Position numbers and translations under genes: made by a program. 64,000 nucleotides of DNA, from assembly GCA_963707895.1 (NCBI GenBank), contig CAVPRS010000010.1:310001-374000 (forward strand). Direction: 5' to 3'. Position 1 is the stretch's first letter. Each line of letters opens with the position of its first letter. Positions 18,147 through 28,273 of this stretch are shown one piece after another. The stretch is from Fodinibacter sp963707895 (lineage in GTDB: Bacteria > Actinomycetota > Actinomycetes > Actinomycetales > Dermatophilaceae). The notes under the pieces were generated by a model. That model was not told where the DNA came from and searched no databases. It worked only from the letters and a program-made list of their open reading frames with translations.

Positions 18147-19490
18147 CTACGGCGTGACGACGGACGGGCGGAGGTCCTCGGCGGGGCACTGCCAGGTGGT
18201 GGCATCGGCGTCGACCTGGTCGCCGGAGCGGATGTCCTTGACCTGGTCGCCGTCGTCCTCCCCCGCACCCGGGAACCAGACGTACGGGATGCCGCGCCGG
18301 TCGGCGTAGCGGATCTGCTTGCCGAACCGGGCCGCACTCGGTGCGACCTCGCACGGGATGCCGCGCGACCGCAGCGACGCGGCCACGCGACGGGAGGCCT
18401 CGCGGCTCTCCTCGTCGTTGACGGCCACGAGGACGGCGGCCGGTGTGGAGCGGCTCGCCGTGAGGCCGCGCTTGGTGACGAGCAGGTGGACCAGGCGGGT
18501 CAGGCCGATCGAGATGCCGACCCCGGGGTAGGTCGTGCGGCCGTCGGTGGCCAGCGAGTCGTAGCGACCGCCCGAGCACACCGAGCCCCACGACTCGGAC
18601 CCGACGAGCTGCGTCTCGTAGACGGTGCCGGTGTAGTAGTCGAGGCCGCGGGCGATCTGCAGGTCGGCGACGAGCACACCGGGCGCCTGCTCCATGCCGA
18701 CCGAGATGACCGCGGCGAGGGCGTCGAGACCCTCGTCGAGGGTGGGGTGCTGCACCCCGAGGGCGCGCACGGCATCGACGAAGGACAGGTCGGTGCTGCT
18801 GATCGAGGCCAGCTGGAGCACCTGGCGGGCCTGCTCCGGCGTGGCACCCGACTCCAGCAGCATCGTGGTGACCTTGTCGGGCCCGAACCGGGCGAGCCGG
18901 TCGACGATGCGCAGCGTGCCGACCACGTCGGTGAGGCCGATGCCCAGGAAGAACCCCTCCGGGATCTTGCGGTTGTTGACCTGGATGCGGAACTCCCCCA
19001 CCGGCAGGCGGCGGAACGCCTCGGCGATGACGAGCGGCATCTCGGCCTCGAAGTGCGGGGCGAGCTCGCCGACGTCGACGACGTCGATGTCGGCCTGGGT
19101 GAACTCGCGGAAACGTCCCTCCTGGGGACGCTCACCGCGCCACACCTTCTGCACCTGGTAGCGCCGGAACGGGAAGGCGAGCTTCCCGGCGTTCTCGAGC
19201 ACGTAGCGCGCGAAGGGCACGGTGAGGTCGAAGTGCAGGCCCAGCGCGGCATCCCTGCCGGTCTCGTCGCCGGCGAGGCGGCTGATGCCGTAGATCTCCT
19301 TGTCGGCGTCACCTCCCTTGCCGAGCAGCCGGTCGACCGGCTCGACGGCGCGGGTCTCGAGCGGCGCGAAGCCGTGCAGCTCGAACACCTCGCGGATGAC
19401 GTCGAGGAAGTGCAGCTCGAGGAGCCGCTCGGCCGGCAGGAGCTCGGGGAACCCCGAGATCGGGGTGACCTTGGTGGCGGGCGCGTTCAC
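18147..19490 (-). CDS. hisS: Histidyl-tRNA synthetase
   Basis: Charges tRNA-His in the cytosol. Class II core: motif 1 around FELHGFAPLETRAVEPVDRLLG, motif 2 in FRRYQVQKVWRGERPQEGRFREFTQADID, the HisRS-specific LQIARGLDYYTGTVYE, and motif 3 in GVGISIGLTRLVHLL; the C-terminal anticodon domain starts near AAVLVAVNDEESREASRRVAASL. It is 447 aa, the expected size. The GTG start overlaps the upstream MBL hydrolase stop as GTGA. Confidence 0.96.
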   Translation of the reverse strand: MNAPATKVTPISGFPELLPAERLLELHFLDVIREVFELHGFAPLETRAVEPVDRLLGKGGDADKEIYGISRLAGDETGRDAALGLHFDLTVPFARYVLENAGKLAFPFRRYQVQKVWRGERPQEGRFREFTQADIDVVDVGELAPHFEAEMPLVIAEAFRRLPVGEFRIQVNNRKIPEGFFLGIGLTDVVGTLRIVDRLARFGPDKVTTMLLESGATPEQARQVLQLASISSTDLSFVDAVRALGVQHPTLDEGLDALAAVISVGMEQAPGVLVADLQIARGLDYYTGTVYETQLVGSESWGSVCSGGRYDSLATDGRTTYPGVGISIGLTRLVHLLVTKRGLTASRSTPAAVLVAVNDEESREASRRVAASLRSRGIPCEVAPSAARFGKQIRYADRRGIPYVWFPGAGEDDGDQVKDIRSGDQVDADATTWQCPAEDLRPSVVTP

Positions 19491-20188
19491 GCGGTCAATC
19501 CTCGCAGGTACGGGTTGGTGGTCCGCTCGCGGCGCATCGTGGTGGCGGCACCGTGGCCGGTGAGGACGAGGGTGGAGTCGGGCAGCGGCAGCACGACGTC
19601 GCGCAGCGAGCGCTGCATGGCGTCGTGGTCGCCGCCGGGCAGGTCGGTGCGGCCGATCGAGCCGGCGAACAGCACGTCGCCGCTCACCATGGTGCGGTCC
19701 AGGCCCTCCTCGGGCGGCAGGCCGTCGGGCACGGCGTCGAGGCCGAACATCACCGAGCCCTCGGTGTGGCCCGGGGCGTGCAGCACCTCGACCTCGAGCC
19801 CGGCCAGCGAGAGCCGTTCCCGGTCGCTCACCTCGACGACGTGCTCGGGCTCGCGCCACGTGGCCTTCTGGCCGAACTGCTGCTCCAGCATCTCGAGCAG
19901 GCCCGGCATGACGTTGCCCAGCGGGTCGCGCAGCCGGTAGCGGTCGTCGGTGTGCACGTAGGCCGCGGTGTCGCCGCCGCACACCGGGGTCACCGAGTAG
20001 ACGTGGTCGACGTGCCCGTGGGTGAGCAGCACGGCGGCCGGCTTGAGCCGGTGCTCGGCCAGCACGTCGCGCAGGGTCGGCTCGATGCCGATGCCCGGGT
20101 CGACGACCAGGCACTCCTCCCCCGGGCCGGGAGCCAGGACGTAGCAGTTGGTGCCGAAGGCGGCAGCGGGGAAGGCGACGGCGAGCAC
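19487..20188 (-). CDS. MBL-fold metallohydrolase, glyoxalase II-like
   Basis: Zinc hydrolase of the beta-lactamase fold, probably a thioester hydrolase. The metal ligands are visible: LTHGHVDHVYS (HxHxDH), HAPGHTEGSV, SGDVLFAGSIGRTDLPGGD and VLTGHGAATT. The 233-aa length and position directly before hisS are shared with many actinobacteria. Start chosen at GTG 20188, because TACGCT lies 6 nt before it and suggests a leaderless mRNA; the longer open frame upstream enters the divergent gene's promoter. Cotranscribed and overlapped with hisS. Confidence 0.9.
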   Translation of the reverse strand: MLAVAFPAAAFGTNCYVLAPGPGEECLVVDPGIGIEPTLRDVLAEHRLKPAAVLLTHGHVDHVYSVTPVCGGDTAAYVHTDDRYRLRDPLGNVMPGLLEMLEQQFGQKATWREPEHVVEVSDRERLSLAGLEVEVLHAPGHTEGSVMFGLDAVPDGLPPEEGLDRTMVSGDVLFAGSIGRTDLPGGDHDAMQRSLRDVVLPLPDSTLVLTGHGAATTMRRERTTNPYLRGLTA

Positions 20189-20259
20189 GGGTGGAGCGTA
20201 GCCTCCGGCCGCCTGCCTAGACTGGGCCGCCGTTGCCGCGATGACACGAGGAGCCAGCA

Positions 20260-21051
20260 GTGACCAGGGAGCAGGAGCGCGCACGGGCGCGCCGCCGCTA
20301 CGAGCGTCGTCAGGCGACCCTCGTGCAGCGCGAGTCCGACCACGACCGTCGGATGCGGCTGATCGCGATCGTCACCACCGTGGTCCTCGTGCTCGGCATC
20401 GCCGGCGTGCTCGGCGCCATCTTCGTCAATGACCCGGACGAGGCCGCTCCCACGACCACTGCGGCGGGGTGCGACCTGCCACCGGCCGCTCTGGGCACCG
20501 CCGCCCAGCTGTCGCTGCCCGACGCGGACACCGCCAAGGGCAAGACCTACGTCGCGACGGTGACCACCAACTGCGGGGACATCGAGCTGACCCTCGACGG
20601 CACCAAGGCCCCGCAGGCCGTGGCCTCGTTCGTCGAGCTGGCCAAGCAGAACTACTGGCTCAACGCCCCGTGCCACCGGCTCACCACGGCCGAGACGCTC
20701 AAGGTGCTCCAGTGCGGCGACCCCACGGGCACCGGCCAGGGCACCCCCGGCTACGGGTTCGCCGTCGAGAACGCGCCCAAGGACGGCAGCTACCCCCGCG
20801 GCACGCTCGCGATGGCGCGCACCAACGACCCGAAGAAGGGCAACGGCGGCCAGTTCTTCCTCGTCTACGGCGACTCGAGCCTGCCGGACCCGGATGGGTA
20901 CACCGTGTTCGGCACGGTCACCTCCGGGTTGGATATTGTCGACAAGATCGCTGCCGCCGGGGTCGCCCCCGGCGGGTCCAGCCCCGACGACGGGTTCCCC
21001 GCCGCACCGATCAGCATCCTGCGGGTTGCTGTCACCGAGAAGAAGGCCTGA
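20260..21051 (+). CDS. Membrane-anchored cyclophilin-type peptidyl-prolyl isomerase
   Basis: Catalyses proline isomerisation, probably outside the membrane. Residues 1-32 are strongly basic (EQERARARRRYERRQ), one transmembrane helix follows (LIAIVTTVVLVLGIAGVLGAIF), then a short Thr-rich linker and a cyclophilin domain: TVTTNCGDIELTLDGTKAPQAVASFVELAKQNYW, RGTLAMARTNDPKKGNGGQFFLVYGDSSL and GYTVFGTVTSGLDIVDKIAAAG. The GTG has GAGGAGCC upstream. TAGACT near 20218 may be the -10. Two nt separate it from the DUF349 gene, so they form one unit. Confidence 0.9.
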   Translation: MTREQERARARRRYERRQATLVQRESDHDRRMRLIAIVTTVVLVLGIAGVLGAIFVNDPDEAAPTTTAAGCDLPPAALGTAAQLSLPDADTAKGKTYVATVTTNCGDIELTLDGTKAPQAVASFVELAKQNYWLNAPCHRLTTAETLKVLQCGDPTGTGQGTPGYGFAVENAPKDGSYPRGTLAMARTNDPKKGNGGQFFLVYGDSSLPDPDGYTVFGTVTSGLDIVDKIAAAGVAPGGSSPDDGFPAAPISILRVAVTEKKA

Positions 21052-21053
21052 CC

Positions 21054-22412
21054 GTGTCAGACGACAAGCCCACGCCCCGCCCGACGATCCCCTCGCCGGC
21101 AGCCCTCGCCTCCCGGATGCAGCAGCGTCCGGTGGCAGCGCCGGCGCCGGTGACCCACTCGGAGTCGGCACGGTTCGGCCGGGTCGACGACGAGGGCCAC
21201 GTCTTCGTGACCGTCGGTGACGAGGAGCGCGAGGTCGGCTCCTACCCCGGCGCCACCGCCGAGGAGGCCCTGCAGTACTTCGCCCGCAAGTACGACGAGC
21301 TCGCGGCGTCGGCCGACCTGCTCGAGGCCCGGCTGGCCAACCCCGACGTCTCCGCCAAGGAGGTCGCCGACGGCCTGAGCACCCTCAAGGAGCACGTCGA
21401 GACCACCGGCGTCGTCGGCGACCTGCCGGCCCTGCACGCCACGGTCGAGCGGGTCGAGGCCGGCCTGGAGGCCAAGCGAGCCCACGAGGCCGAGCACCGC
21501 GCCGAGGCCCGCGCCGAGGCCACCGCGCAGCGCGAGGCGATCGTCGCCGAGGCCGAGCAGATCGCCGGCCAGCCGGCCGAGTCCACGCAGTGGAAGACCA
21601 GCGGCGAGCGGATGCGCGCGCTGCTCGACCTGTGGAAGCAGCACCAGCGCTCCGGGGCCAAGCTCGACAAGGCCACCGAGTCGGCGCTGTGGCAGCGCTT
21701 CAGCCACGCCCGCAACTCCTTCGACAAGGCCCGCCGGGCCTGGTTCGCCGACCTCGAGACCAGCCGCGCCGAGGCCCGAGCCACCAAGGAGGAGCTCGTC
21801 GCCGAGGCCGAGGAGCTCTCGACGAGCACCGACTGGACCCCGACGGCCCGCGCGTTCAAGCAGCTCATGGACCGCTGGCGCACCGCAGGGCGGGCCTCGC
21901 GGGTCGAGGACGACGCCCTCTGGGAGCGCTTCCGCACCGCCCAGGACGCCTTCTTCTCGGCCAAGGACCAGGTCGCGGCCGCCGAGGACGAGGAGTTCCG
22001 CGGCAACCTCGTCGTCAAGGAGGAGCTGCTCACCGAGGCCGAGGCCCTCCTGCCCGTCACCGACGTCGAGACCGCCAAGGCGACCCTGCGCGGCATCCAG
22101 GACCGCTGGGAGCGCGCCGGCAAGGTGCCGCGCGCCGAGCTCGAGCGGGTCGAGAAGCGGATGCGGCGCGTCGAGACCGCGGTTCGCGAGGCCGACGAGC
22201 AGCGCTGGAAGCGCACCAACCCCGAGGTGGCCGCCCGCGCCCGTTCGCTGGTCGACCAGCTCGAGGCGTCGGTCGCGTCGATCGAGGCCGACCTCGCCAA
22301 GGCCGAGGCCGCCGGCGACACGAAGGCCGTCGAGGCGGCCCGTGGCCGGCTGACCGCCCAGCAGGAGTGGCTGGAGCAGGCCCGCGCCGGGCTCGACGAG
22401 TTCGGCGGCTGA
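21054..22412 (+). CDS. DUF349 domain protein
   Basis: A 452-residue, highly charged, mostly helical protein with repeated DUF349 units. Each repeat has a Trp-centred segment: QWKTSGERMRALLDLWKQHQRSG, DWTPTARAFKQLMDRWRTAGRA and VETAKATLRGIQDRWERAGKVPR. Long Ala/Glu-rich stretches between them should form coiled coils. No catalytic motif and no membrane segment. Function unknown; in actinobacteria this gene commonly sits between a cyclophilin and rel, as here, which hints at a stress or ribosome-linked role but does not prove it. GTG start 2 nt after the cyclophilin stop. Confidence 0.88.
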   Translation: MSDDKPTPRPTIPSPAALASRMQQRPVAAPAPVTHSESARFGRVDDEGHVFVTVGDEEREVGSYPGATAEEALQYFARKYDELAASADLLEARLANPDVSAKEVADGLSTLKEHVETTGVVGDLPALHATVERVEAGLEAKRAHEAEHRAEARAEATAQREAIVAEAEQIAGQPAESTQWKTSGERMRALLDLWKQHQRSGAKLDKATESALWQRFSHARNSFDKARRAWFADLETSRAEARATKEELVAEAEELSTSTDWTPTARAFKQLMDRWRTAGRASRVEDDALWERFRTAQDAFFSAKDQVAAAEDEEFRGNLVVKEELLTEAEALLPVTDVETAKATLRGIQDRWERAGKVPRAELERVEKRMRRVETAVREADEQRWKRTNPEVAARARSLVDQLEASVASIEADLAKAEAAGDTKAVEAARGRLTAQQEWLEQARAGLDEFGG

Positions 22413-22417
22413 GCGGC

Positions 22418-24758
22418 TCAGGCGTCGAGGCGACGGCCGCCGGTGACCCGGTGCGCGTCGAAGACGCCGTCGACCTTCTGCACGGCGCGCACGACGTGCC
22501 CGAGGTGGGCCGGGTCGCCCATCTCGAAGGTGAAGTGCAGCTTGGCGACCCGGTCGCGCGAGGTGGTGACCGCCGCCGAGAGGATGTTGACCCCGTTGTC
22601 CGAGATCACCCGGGTGACGTCGGAGAGCAGCCGCGAGCGGTCGAGCGCCTCGACCTGCAGCTGCACCAGGAACACGCTCGCCGGAGGTGGGGGCCCACTC
22701 GACCTCGATGATCTTCTCCGGTTGCGAGAGAAGGGAGTCGGCGTTGGTGCAGTCACGACGGTGCACCGAGACGCCGTTGCCGCGGGTGACGAAGCCGAGG
22801 ATGTCGTCGCCGGGCACCGGGGTGCAGCAGCGGGCCAGCTTGACCCAGACGTCGGACATGTCCTTGACGACCACACCGGGGTCGCCGTGGCGGCGGTGGT
22901 TGGGCTGGCGCACGGTGACCGGGGTGGCGGCCTCGGCGATGTCCTCGCTGGCGCCGTCCTCGCCCCCGACCGACGCCACCAGGCGCGAGACGACGTGCTG
23001 GGCCGAGACGTTGCCCTCGCCGATGGCGGCGTAGAGCCCGTCGATGCCGGCGAGCCGCAGCTCCTCGGCGACGCCGGTGAGCGACTCGACCGAGGTGAGC
23101 CGCTGCAGCGGCAGGCCCTGCTTGCGCATGGCCTTCGCGAGGGAGTCCTTGCCCTCGTCGATCATCTCCTCGCGGCGTTCCTTGGTGAACCAGTGCTTGA
23201 TCTTGTTGCGGGCGCGCGCCGAGCGCACGAAGGTCAGCCAGTCGCGCGAGGGGCCGGCCGAGTCGGCCTTGGAGGTGAGCACCTCGACGACGTCGCCGTT
23301 GTCGAGCCGGCTCTCGAGCGGCACGAGGCGGCCGTTGACCCGGGCGCCGATGCAGTGGTGGCCGACCTCGGTGTGCACGGCGTAGGCGAAGTCGACCGGG
23401 GTGGAGCCGGCCGGGAGCCCGACGAGCTGGCCCTTGGGCGTGAAGACGTAGACCTCGCTGGCGTTGATCTCGAAGCGCAGCGACTCGAGGAACTCACCCG
23501 GGTCGGACGTCTCCTTCTGCCAGTCGAGGAGCTGGCGCAGCCACGCCATGTCGTTGACGGCGTCGGTCTGCCCGTCGCGCACCTGCACGCCACCCTGGTT
23601 GCCGGTGCCCTTGGCGCCGGGGTCCTCCTTGTACTTCCAGTGCGCGGCGACGCCGTACTCGGCCCGGCGGTGCATCGTGTGGGTGCGGATCTGGATCTCG
23701 ACCGGCTTGCCACCGGGGCCGATGACCGTCGTGTGCAGCGACTGGTACATGTTGAACTTCGGCATCGCGATGTAGTCCTTGAACCGCCCCGGCACCGGGT
23801 TCCACCGCGCGTGCAGCGCCCCCAGTGCCGCGTAGCAGTCGCGCACCGTCTCGACGAGCACCCGCACCGCGACGAGGTCGTAGATCTGCTCGAAGTCGCG
23901 GCCCCCCACGATCATCTTCTGGTAGACGGAGTAGTAGTGCTTGGGACGACCCGTGACGGTGGCCTTGATCTTGGCCGAGCGCAGGTCGCCGCTGACCTCC
24001 TCACGCACCCCGGCGAGGTACTCCTCGCGGGCCGGGGCGCGCTCGGCCACCAGGCGCACGATCTCGTCGTAGACCTTGGGGTACAGGGCCTGGAAGGACA
24101 GGTCCTCGAGCTCCCACTTGATGGTGTTCATGCCGAGCCGGTGGGCCAGCGGCGCGTAGATCTCGAGGGTCTCCTTGGCCTTGCGCTGGGCGCTCTCCTG
24201 CGAGACGTAGCGCCAGGTGCGGGCGTTGTGCAGCCGGTCGGCCAGCTTGATGACGAGGACCCGGATGTCGCGCGCCATCGCGACGACCATCTTGCGCACC
24301 GTCTCGGCCTGCGCGGCCTGGCCGTAGGTGACCTTGTCGAGCTTGGTCACGCCGTCGACGAGCATGGCGATCTCGTCACCGAAGTCGCGGCGCAGCGCCT
24401 CGAGGCTGTAGGAGGTGTCCTCGACGGTGTCGTGCAGCAGTGCCGCGGCCAGCGTGACCGGCGTCATGCCGAGCTCGGCGAGGATCGTGGTCACCGCGAG
24501 CGGGTGGGTGATGTAGTCGTCGCCGGACCGGCGCTTCTGGCCGTCGTGGGCCCGCTCCGCGACGGCGTAGGCGCGCTCGACCAGGGACAGGTCGGCCTTG
24601 GGGTGGGTGCTGCGCACCACCTGCAGCAGCGGCTCGAGGACGGGGTTCTCGGGGACCTTGTTGCGCCCGACGAGGGCGAGGGCGGCGCGAGCCCTGGCCC
24701 GAGAGGACGGCACTTGTGGCGGGGTGGTCCCCGTCGCAGTCGTGGTGTCCTCCGCCAT
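22418..24758 (-). CDS. rel: Bifunctional (p)ppGpp synthetase/hydrolase Rel (frame broken near 22681)
   Basis: Makes and degrades the stringent alarmone in response to uncharged tRNA on ribosomes. Domain order: HD hydrolase (THPLAVTTILAELGMTPVTLAAALLHDTVEDT), synthetase (GRPKHYYSVYQKM, then RFKDYIAMPK, the RxKD form of bifunctional enzymes), TGS (VYVFTPKGQLVGLPAGSTPVDFAYAVHTEVGHHCIG), zinc-finger-like region (LARCCTPVPGDDILGFVTRG) and ACT. After EVEWAPTS the frame is lost. The ACT part SVFLVQLQVEALDRSRLLSDV... ending in GGRRLDA lies in the next frame, so one extra G is present near 22681. ATG 24782, overlapping the apt stop, is an alternative start. Confidence 0.94.
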
Positions 24759-24778
24759 GCCCGGAGTGTAGTCGCCGG

Positions 24779-25333
24779 TCATGGGACGACGAGGAGCGCT
24801 CCCACCGGGCGGGACCCCATCCGGGCCCGCCCACCGAGGAAGGCCAGCTCGACGACGCACTCGAACCCGACGACGTCGGCGCCGACCTGCTCGAGCAGGT
24901 CCCACGCCGCGGCTGCCGTGCCACCGGTGGCCAGCACGTCGTCGACGAGCAGCACCCGCTCGCCCCCGACGAACGCGTCGGCGTGCACCTCGATCTCGGC
25001 CGAGCCGTACTCGAGGTCGTAGGAGATCGACACGGTCTCACCCGGCAGCTTGCCGGCCTTGCGCACCGGCACGAACCCGACACCGAGCGCGTGCGCCAGG
25101 GCCGCCCCGACGACGAAGCCACGTGCCTCGACGCCGGCCACGAGGTCGACCGAGCCCGCGTGCCGCCGACGGAGGGCCTCGATCACCGTGGCGAAGGCCC
25201 TCGGGTCCGCGAGCAGCGGGGTGATGTCCTTGAAGACCACCCCGGGCCGCGGGAAGTCGGGCACGTCACGCAGGCTCGCCGCGACGATCGCCGCGACATC
25301 GGTGCCGTCGAGAGCGTCGGGGCCGGTCGGCAT
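24779..25333 (-). CDS. apt: Adenine phosphoribosyltransferase
   Basis: Salvages adenine to AMP with PRPP in the cytosol. The N-terminal DVPDFPRPGVVFKDITPLLADP is diagnostic of Apt, and the PRPP loop is VLLVDDVLATGGTA. 184 aa, slightly above the minimum family length. It ends with an ATGA overlap to a possible rel start, and secF stops 5 bp upstream of its start, so secD-secF-apt-rel read as one unit, the order known from many actinobacteria. Confidence 0.95.
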   Translation of the reverse strand: MPTGPDALDGTDVAAIVAASLRDVPDFPRPGVVFKDITPLLADPRAFATVIEALRRRHAGSVDLVAGVEARGFVVGAALAHALGVGFVPVRKAGKLPGETVSISYDLEYGSAEIEVHADAFVGGERVLLVDDVLATGGTAAAAWDLLEQVGADVVGFECVVELAFLGGRARMGSRPVGALLVVP

Positions 25334-25338
25334 CCGGC

Positions 25339-26523
25339 TCAGCGCTTGGACTTGGGCGTGCGGCGCGGCTGGTTGCGGGGGCCGCTGTGCGTCGGCTGCG
25401 CGTACTTGTGCACCGCGCGACCGGTGAGCGTCGCGGCCTCGTCGTCGGCGGCGACGGGGGCGCCACTGCCGACCGGGACCGGCTGGCCGGCCCCGTCGAG
25501 AGCGGCCTCGGCGGCCTCGGCGGTTGCGACGTCCTTGGCCTTGCGAGCCTGGAAGCGGGCGGCCTTCTTCTCGAGCTCGACGACCGCGGGGTCGCGCCGG
25601 CGCAGCGAGACGAGCAGCGGCGTGGCGATGAAGATCGAGGAGTAGGCACCGATGAGGATGCCGACGAAGAGCACGAGCGAGAGGTCGAGGAGCACGCCGG
25701 GGCCGAGGAAGACCGCGCCGACCGCGAGCACCGCGGTGATCGGCAGCAGGCCGATGACCGTGGTGTTGATCGAGCGCACCATGGTCTGGTTGACAGCCAG
25801 GTTGGCGGCCTGCGCGAAGCTCATGCGGCCGTTGGCGAACGCCTCGGTGGTGTTCTCGCGCACCTTGTCGAAGACGACCACGGTGTCGTAGAGGCTGTAG
25901 CCGAGCACGGTGAGGAAGCCGATCATCGTGGCCGGGGACACCTCGAAGCCGGTCCAGGCGTAGATGCCGACGGTGATGACGAGGTCGTGGGCCAGCGCGA
26001 TGAGCGCGGCCGCGGCCATCTTCCAGTTGCGGAAGTAGACCGTCATCAGCAGCGCGACCGCGAGCAGGAAGATGACCAGGGCACGCAGCGCCTGCTTGCT
26101 CACCGACTCACCCCACGAGGGGCCGATGAAGGTGCCGCTGACCTCGGACTCGGCCACGCCGAAGGCGGTGGCGAGGTCACCTCGGACCTTCTGGCTGTCG
26201 GTGTCGGAGAGCCGCTCGGTCTGCACGCGCACGGTGTCGTTGCCGACCAGGGTGACGCCGACGCCGCGCTCGTCCTCGTTGGCGCCCACGGCGTCGCGGG
26301 CGACCTGCTCGTAGTCGGCGGGGAGGGACGTCGTCGCGACGCGGAACTCGGAGCCGCCGCGGAACTCCAGGCCCAGGTTGAGGCCCTGGGTCACGAGGCC
26401 GAGCACGGCGACGACGATCATGACCAGCGAGACCAGGTAGAAGCGGCGGCGGTGCGGGACGACGGGGACCGACCGCTTGCCGGTGTAGAGGTCGTTGCCC
26501 AGGTTGGCGAAGCTGAAGCTCAT
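25339..26523 (-). CDS. secF: Protein translocase subunit SecF
   Basis: Membrane partner of SecD that uses the proton motive force to finish export through SecYEG. Six helices: an N-terminal one (FYLVSLVMIVVAVLGLVTQG), a periplasmic domain with LGLEFRGGSEFRV, then five helices including DLVITVGIYAWTGFEVSP and FLTVLGYSLYDTVVVFDKVREN, the family's most conserved stretch. The C-terminal 80 residues are a basic, Ala/Pro-rich cytosolic tail ending NQPRRTPKSKR. ATG overlaps the secD stop (ATGA). Confidence 0.95.
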   Translation of the reverse strand: MSFSFANLGNDLYTGKRSVPVVPHRRRFYLVSLVMIVVAVLGLVTQGLNLGLEFRGGSEFRVATTSLPADYEQVARDAVGANEDERGVGVTLVGNDTVRVQTERLSDTDSQKVRGDLATAFGVAESEVSGTFIGPSWGESVSKQALRALVIFLLAVALLMTVYFRNWKMAAAALIALAHDLVITVGIYAWTGFEVSPATMIGFLTVLGYSLYDTVVVFDKVRENTTEAFANGRMSFAQAANLAVNQTMVRSINTTVIGLLPITAVLAVGAVFLGPGVLLDLSLVLFVGILIGAYSSIFIATPLLVSLRRRDPAVVELEKKAARFQARKAKDVATAEAAEAALDGAGQPVPVGSGAPVAADDEAATLTGRAVHKYAQPTHSGPRNQPRRTPKSKR

Positions 26524-28271
26524 GCCACACCTCCTTCGGTGCCGGCGGAGGCAGGTGCCGGGCTGGTGAAACGCCCGCGCCCGGCATACCGGACCGAGGT
26601 CGGGACCCCGAGGCGACGCGGGTCGAGACCGGACCAGGCGTGGCCGTCACGGAAGAACGGACGGCGCGCGAGGAGCGTGAGGACGGGGTGGGTGAACAGG
26701 AAGACGACGAGCAGGTCGATCAGCGTCGTCAGGCCCAGGGTGAACGCGAAGCCACGGACGCTGGAGCTGGCCAGCGCGTAGAGCGTCAGGGCGGCGAGGA
26801 AGTTGACACCGTCGGCGACCAGGATGGTGCGCTTGGCGCGGTTCCAACCGGTCTCGACGGCCGCGGCCAGCGACCGGCCGTCGCGCAGCTCGTCGCGCAC
26901 CCGCTCGAAGTAGACGATGAACGAGTCGGCGGTGAAGCCGATGGCGACGATCAGGCCGGTGACGCCGGCCATGTCGAGGCGGTAGTTGTGCGACCAGCCC
27001 AGGACCGTGATCGTCAGGTAGGTGATCAGACCCGCCACCAGGATGGACGCCACGGTGACGAAGCCGAGGGCGCGGTACTGGAGCAGGGAGTAGCCGACCA
27101 CGAGGAGCAGGCCGATCAGGCCGGCGATCAGGCCGTAGCGCAGCTGCTCGCTGCCCAGCGTCGGGCTGATGTCGATGCTGGTCTGCTCGACGAACGACAG
27201 CGGCAGCGCACCGAACTTCAGCTGGTCGGACAGGGCGCGGGCCGAGTCGAGGGTGAAGCCACCGGTGATGCTGGCGCGCCCGTCGAGGATCGCCTCGTTG
27301 AAGCGGGGGGCGACGATGACGCGCGAGTCGAGCGTGGCGGCCAGCTGGTTCTGCGGCTCGGGCAGCGCGACCATCTTGCGGCTGATGTCGGCGTACTGCT
27401 TCGCGCCGTCACCGTTGAGGGTCAGCGCGATCTCGACCTCGCTGGTGACGTTGCCCTGCTGGTTGCTCTGGTAGCCGGAGGTGGCGTCGCTGATCTTGTC
27501 GCCGGAGACGGCCACCGGGCCCAGGATGTACTTGGCACCGTCGTCGTCGCCGCAGGTGACGAGCGGCTTGGTGGGGTCGTCGACGATCTCGTCGAGGGCC
27601 TTGGGGTCGCTGCAGTCGAGTTTGTCGAACGCCTGCTGGATCTCGGGGGTGACCCACGCCAGGTCGGTCGGGTCGCTGGGGGTGGCGCCGGTCGTCGCCG
27701 CGCTCGGCGAGGCGGACGCGGAGGGCGACGGGGTGGGCGCCATCAGGGCGTCGGGCACCGCGCTGTTGTTCGTCGGCGAGGCGCTGCTCGCCGTGGTGGG
27801 CGTCGCGGACGCCGACGGGCTGGGTGAGCCGGTGGCCGTGCCGCCGGGCGAGGGGGTCACGACGGGCTGCGGGGCGCCGGCCGCCACCGCGAGAACCGGG
27901 CGGAACTGCAGCTGCGAGGACTTGCTGATCGCGTCGCGGACCTCCTGGGTGGGGATCTCCGGGATGCTGACGACGATGTTGCGATCGCCCTGGGTGGTGA
28001 CCTCGGCGCCGGACACACCGCCGGCGTCGACGCGCTGCACGATGATGTCGCGGGCCTGGTTGAGCTGCTCGGTGGAGACGCTCTGCCCCGCGGTGGTCTT
28101 GGGCTCCAGGATGATCTGGGTGCCGCCCTCGAGGTCGAGGCCCAGCTTGGGCTGGGTCTTGGCGTCGGAGAGGTAGACCGCGCCGGCGAGCAGGCCCCCG
28201 AGCACCAGGACGATGGCGAGCAGGAAGAGGAGGGACCGGCGGGCGGCCGAGGTCGGGTTCGCGGCGGCCAT
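26520..28271 (-). CDS. secD: Protein translocase subunit SecD
   Basis: Works with SecF and YajC in protein export. One N-terminal helix (LLFLLAIVLVLGGLLAGAVYL), the P1 domain opening with PKLGLDLEGGTQIILEP, then a C-terminal block of five helices with MAGVTGLIVAIGFTADSFIVYFERVRDEL. Residues of about 130-202 form a Ser/Thr/Pro/Ala-rich low-complexity insert in the external domain. This lengthens the protein to 583 aa; such inserts occur in actinobacterial SecD. Start ATG 28271, 2 bp after the yajC stop; the open frame upstream is the antisense of nothing conserved and is ignored. Confidence 0.95.
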   Translation of the reverse strand: MAAANPTSAARRSLLFLLAIVLVLGGLLAGAVYLSDAKTQPKLGLDLEGGTQIILEPKTTAGQSVSTEQLNQARDIIVQRVDAGGVSGAEVTTQGDRNIVVSIPEIPTQEVRDAISKSSQLQFRPVLAVAAGAPQPVVTPSPGGTATGSPSPSASATPTTASSASPTNNSAVPDALMAPTPSPSASASPSAATTGATPSDPTDLAWVTPEIQQAFDKLDCSDPKALDEIVDDPTKPLVTCGDDDGAKYILGPVAVSGDKISDATSGYQSNQQGNVTSEVEIALTLNGDGAKQYADISRKMVALPEPQNQLAATLDSRVIVAPRFNEAILDGRASITGGFTLDSARALSDQLKFGALPLSFVEQTSIDISPTLGSEQLRYGLIAGLIGLLLVVGYSLLQYRALGFVTVASILVAGLITYLTITVLGWSHNYRLDMAGVTGLIVAIGFTADSFIVYFERVRDELRDGRSLAAAVETGWNRAKRTILVADGVNFLAALTLYALASSSVRGFAFTLGLTTLIDLLVVFLFTHPVLTLLARRPFFRDGHAWSGLDPRRLGVPTSVRYAGRGRFTSPAPASAGTEGGVA

Positions 28272-28273
28272 GA

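Noticed and set aside
21057..24905. 1282-residue Rel protein
   Set aside because: The frame continues past the break at about 22681 into the antisense of the DUF349 gene. The ACT domain and stop in the neighbouring frame give the expected Rel.
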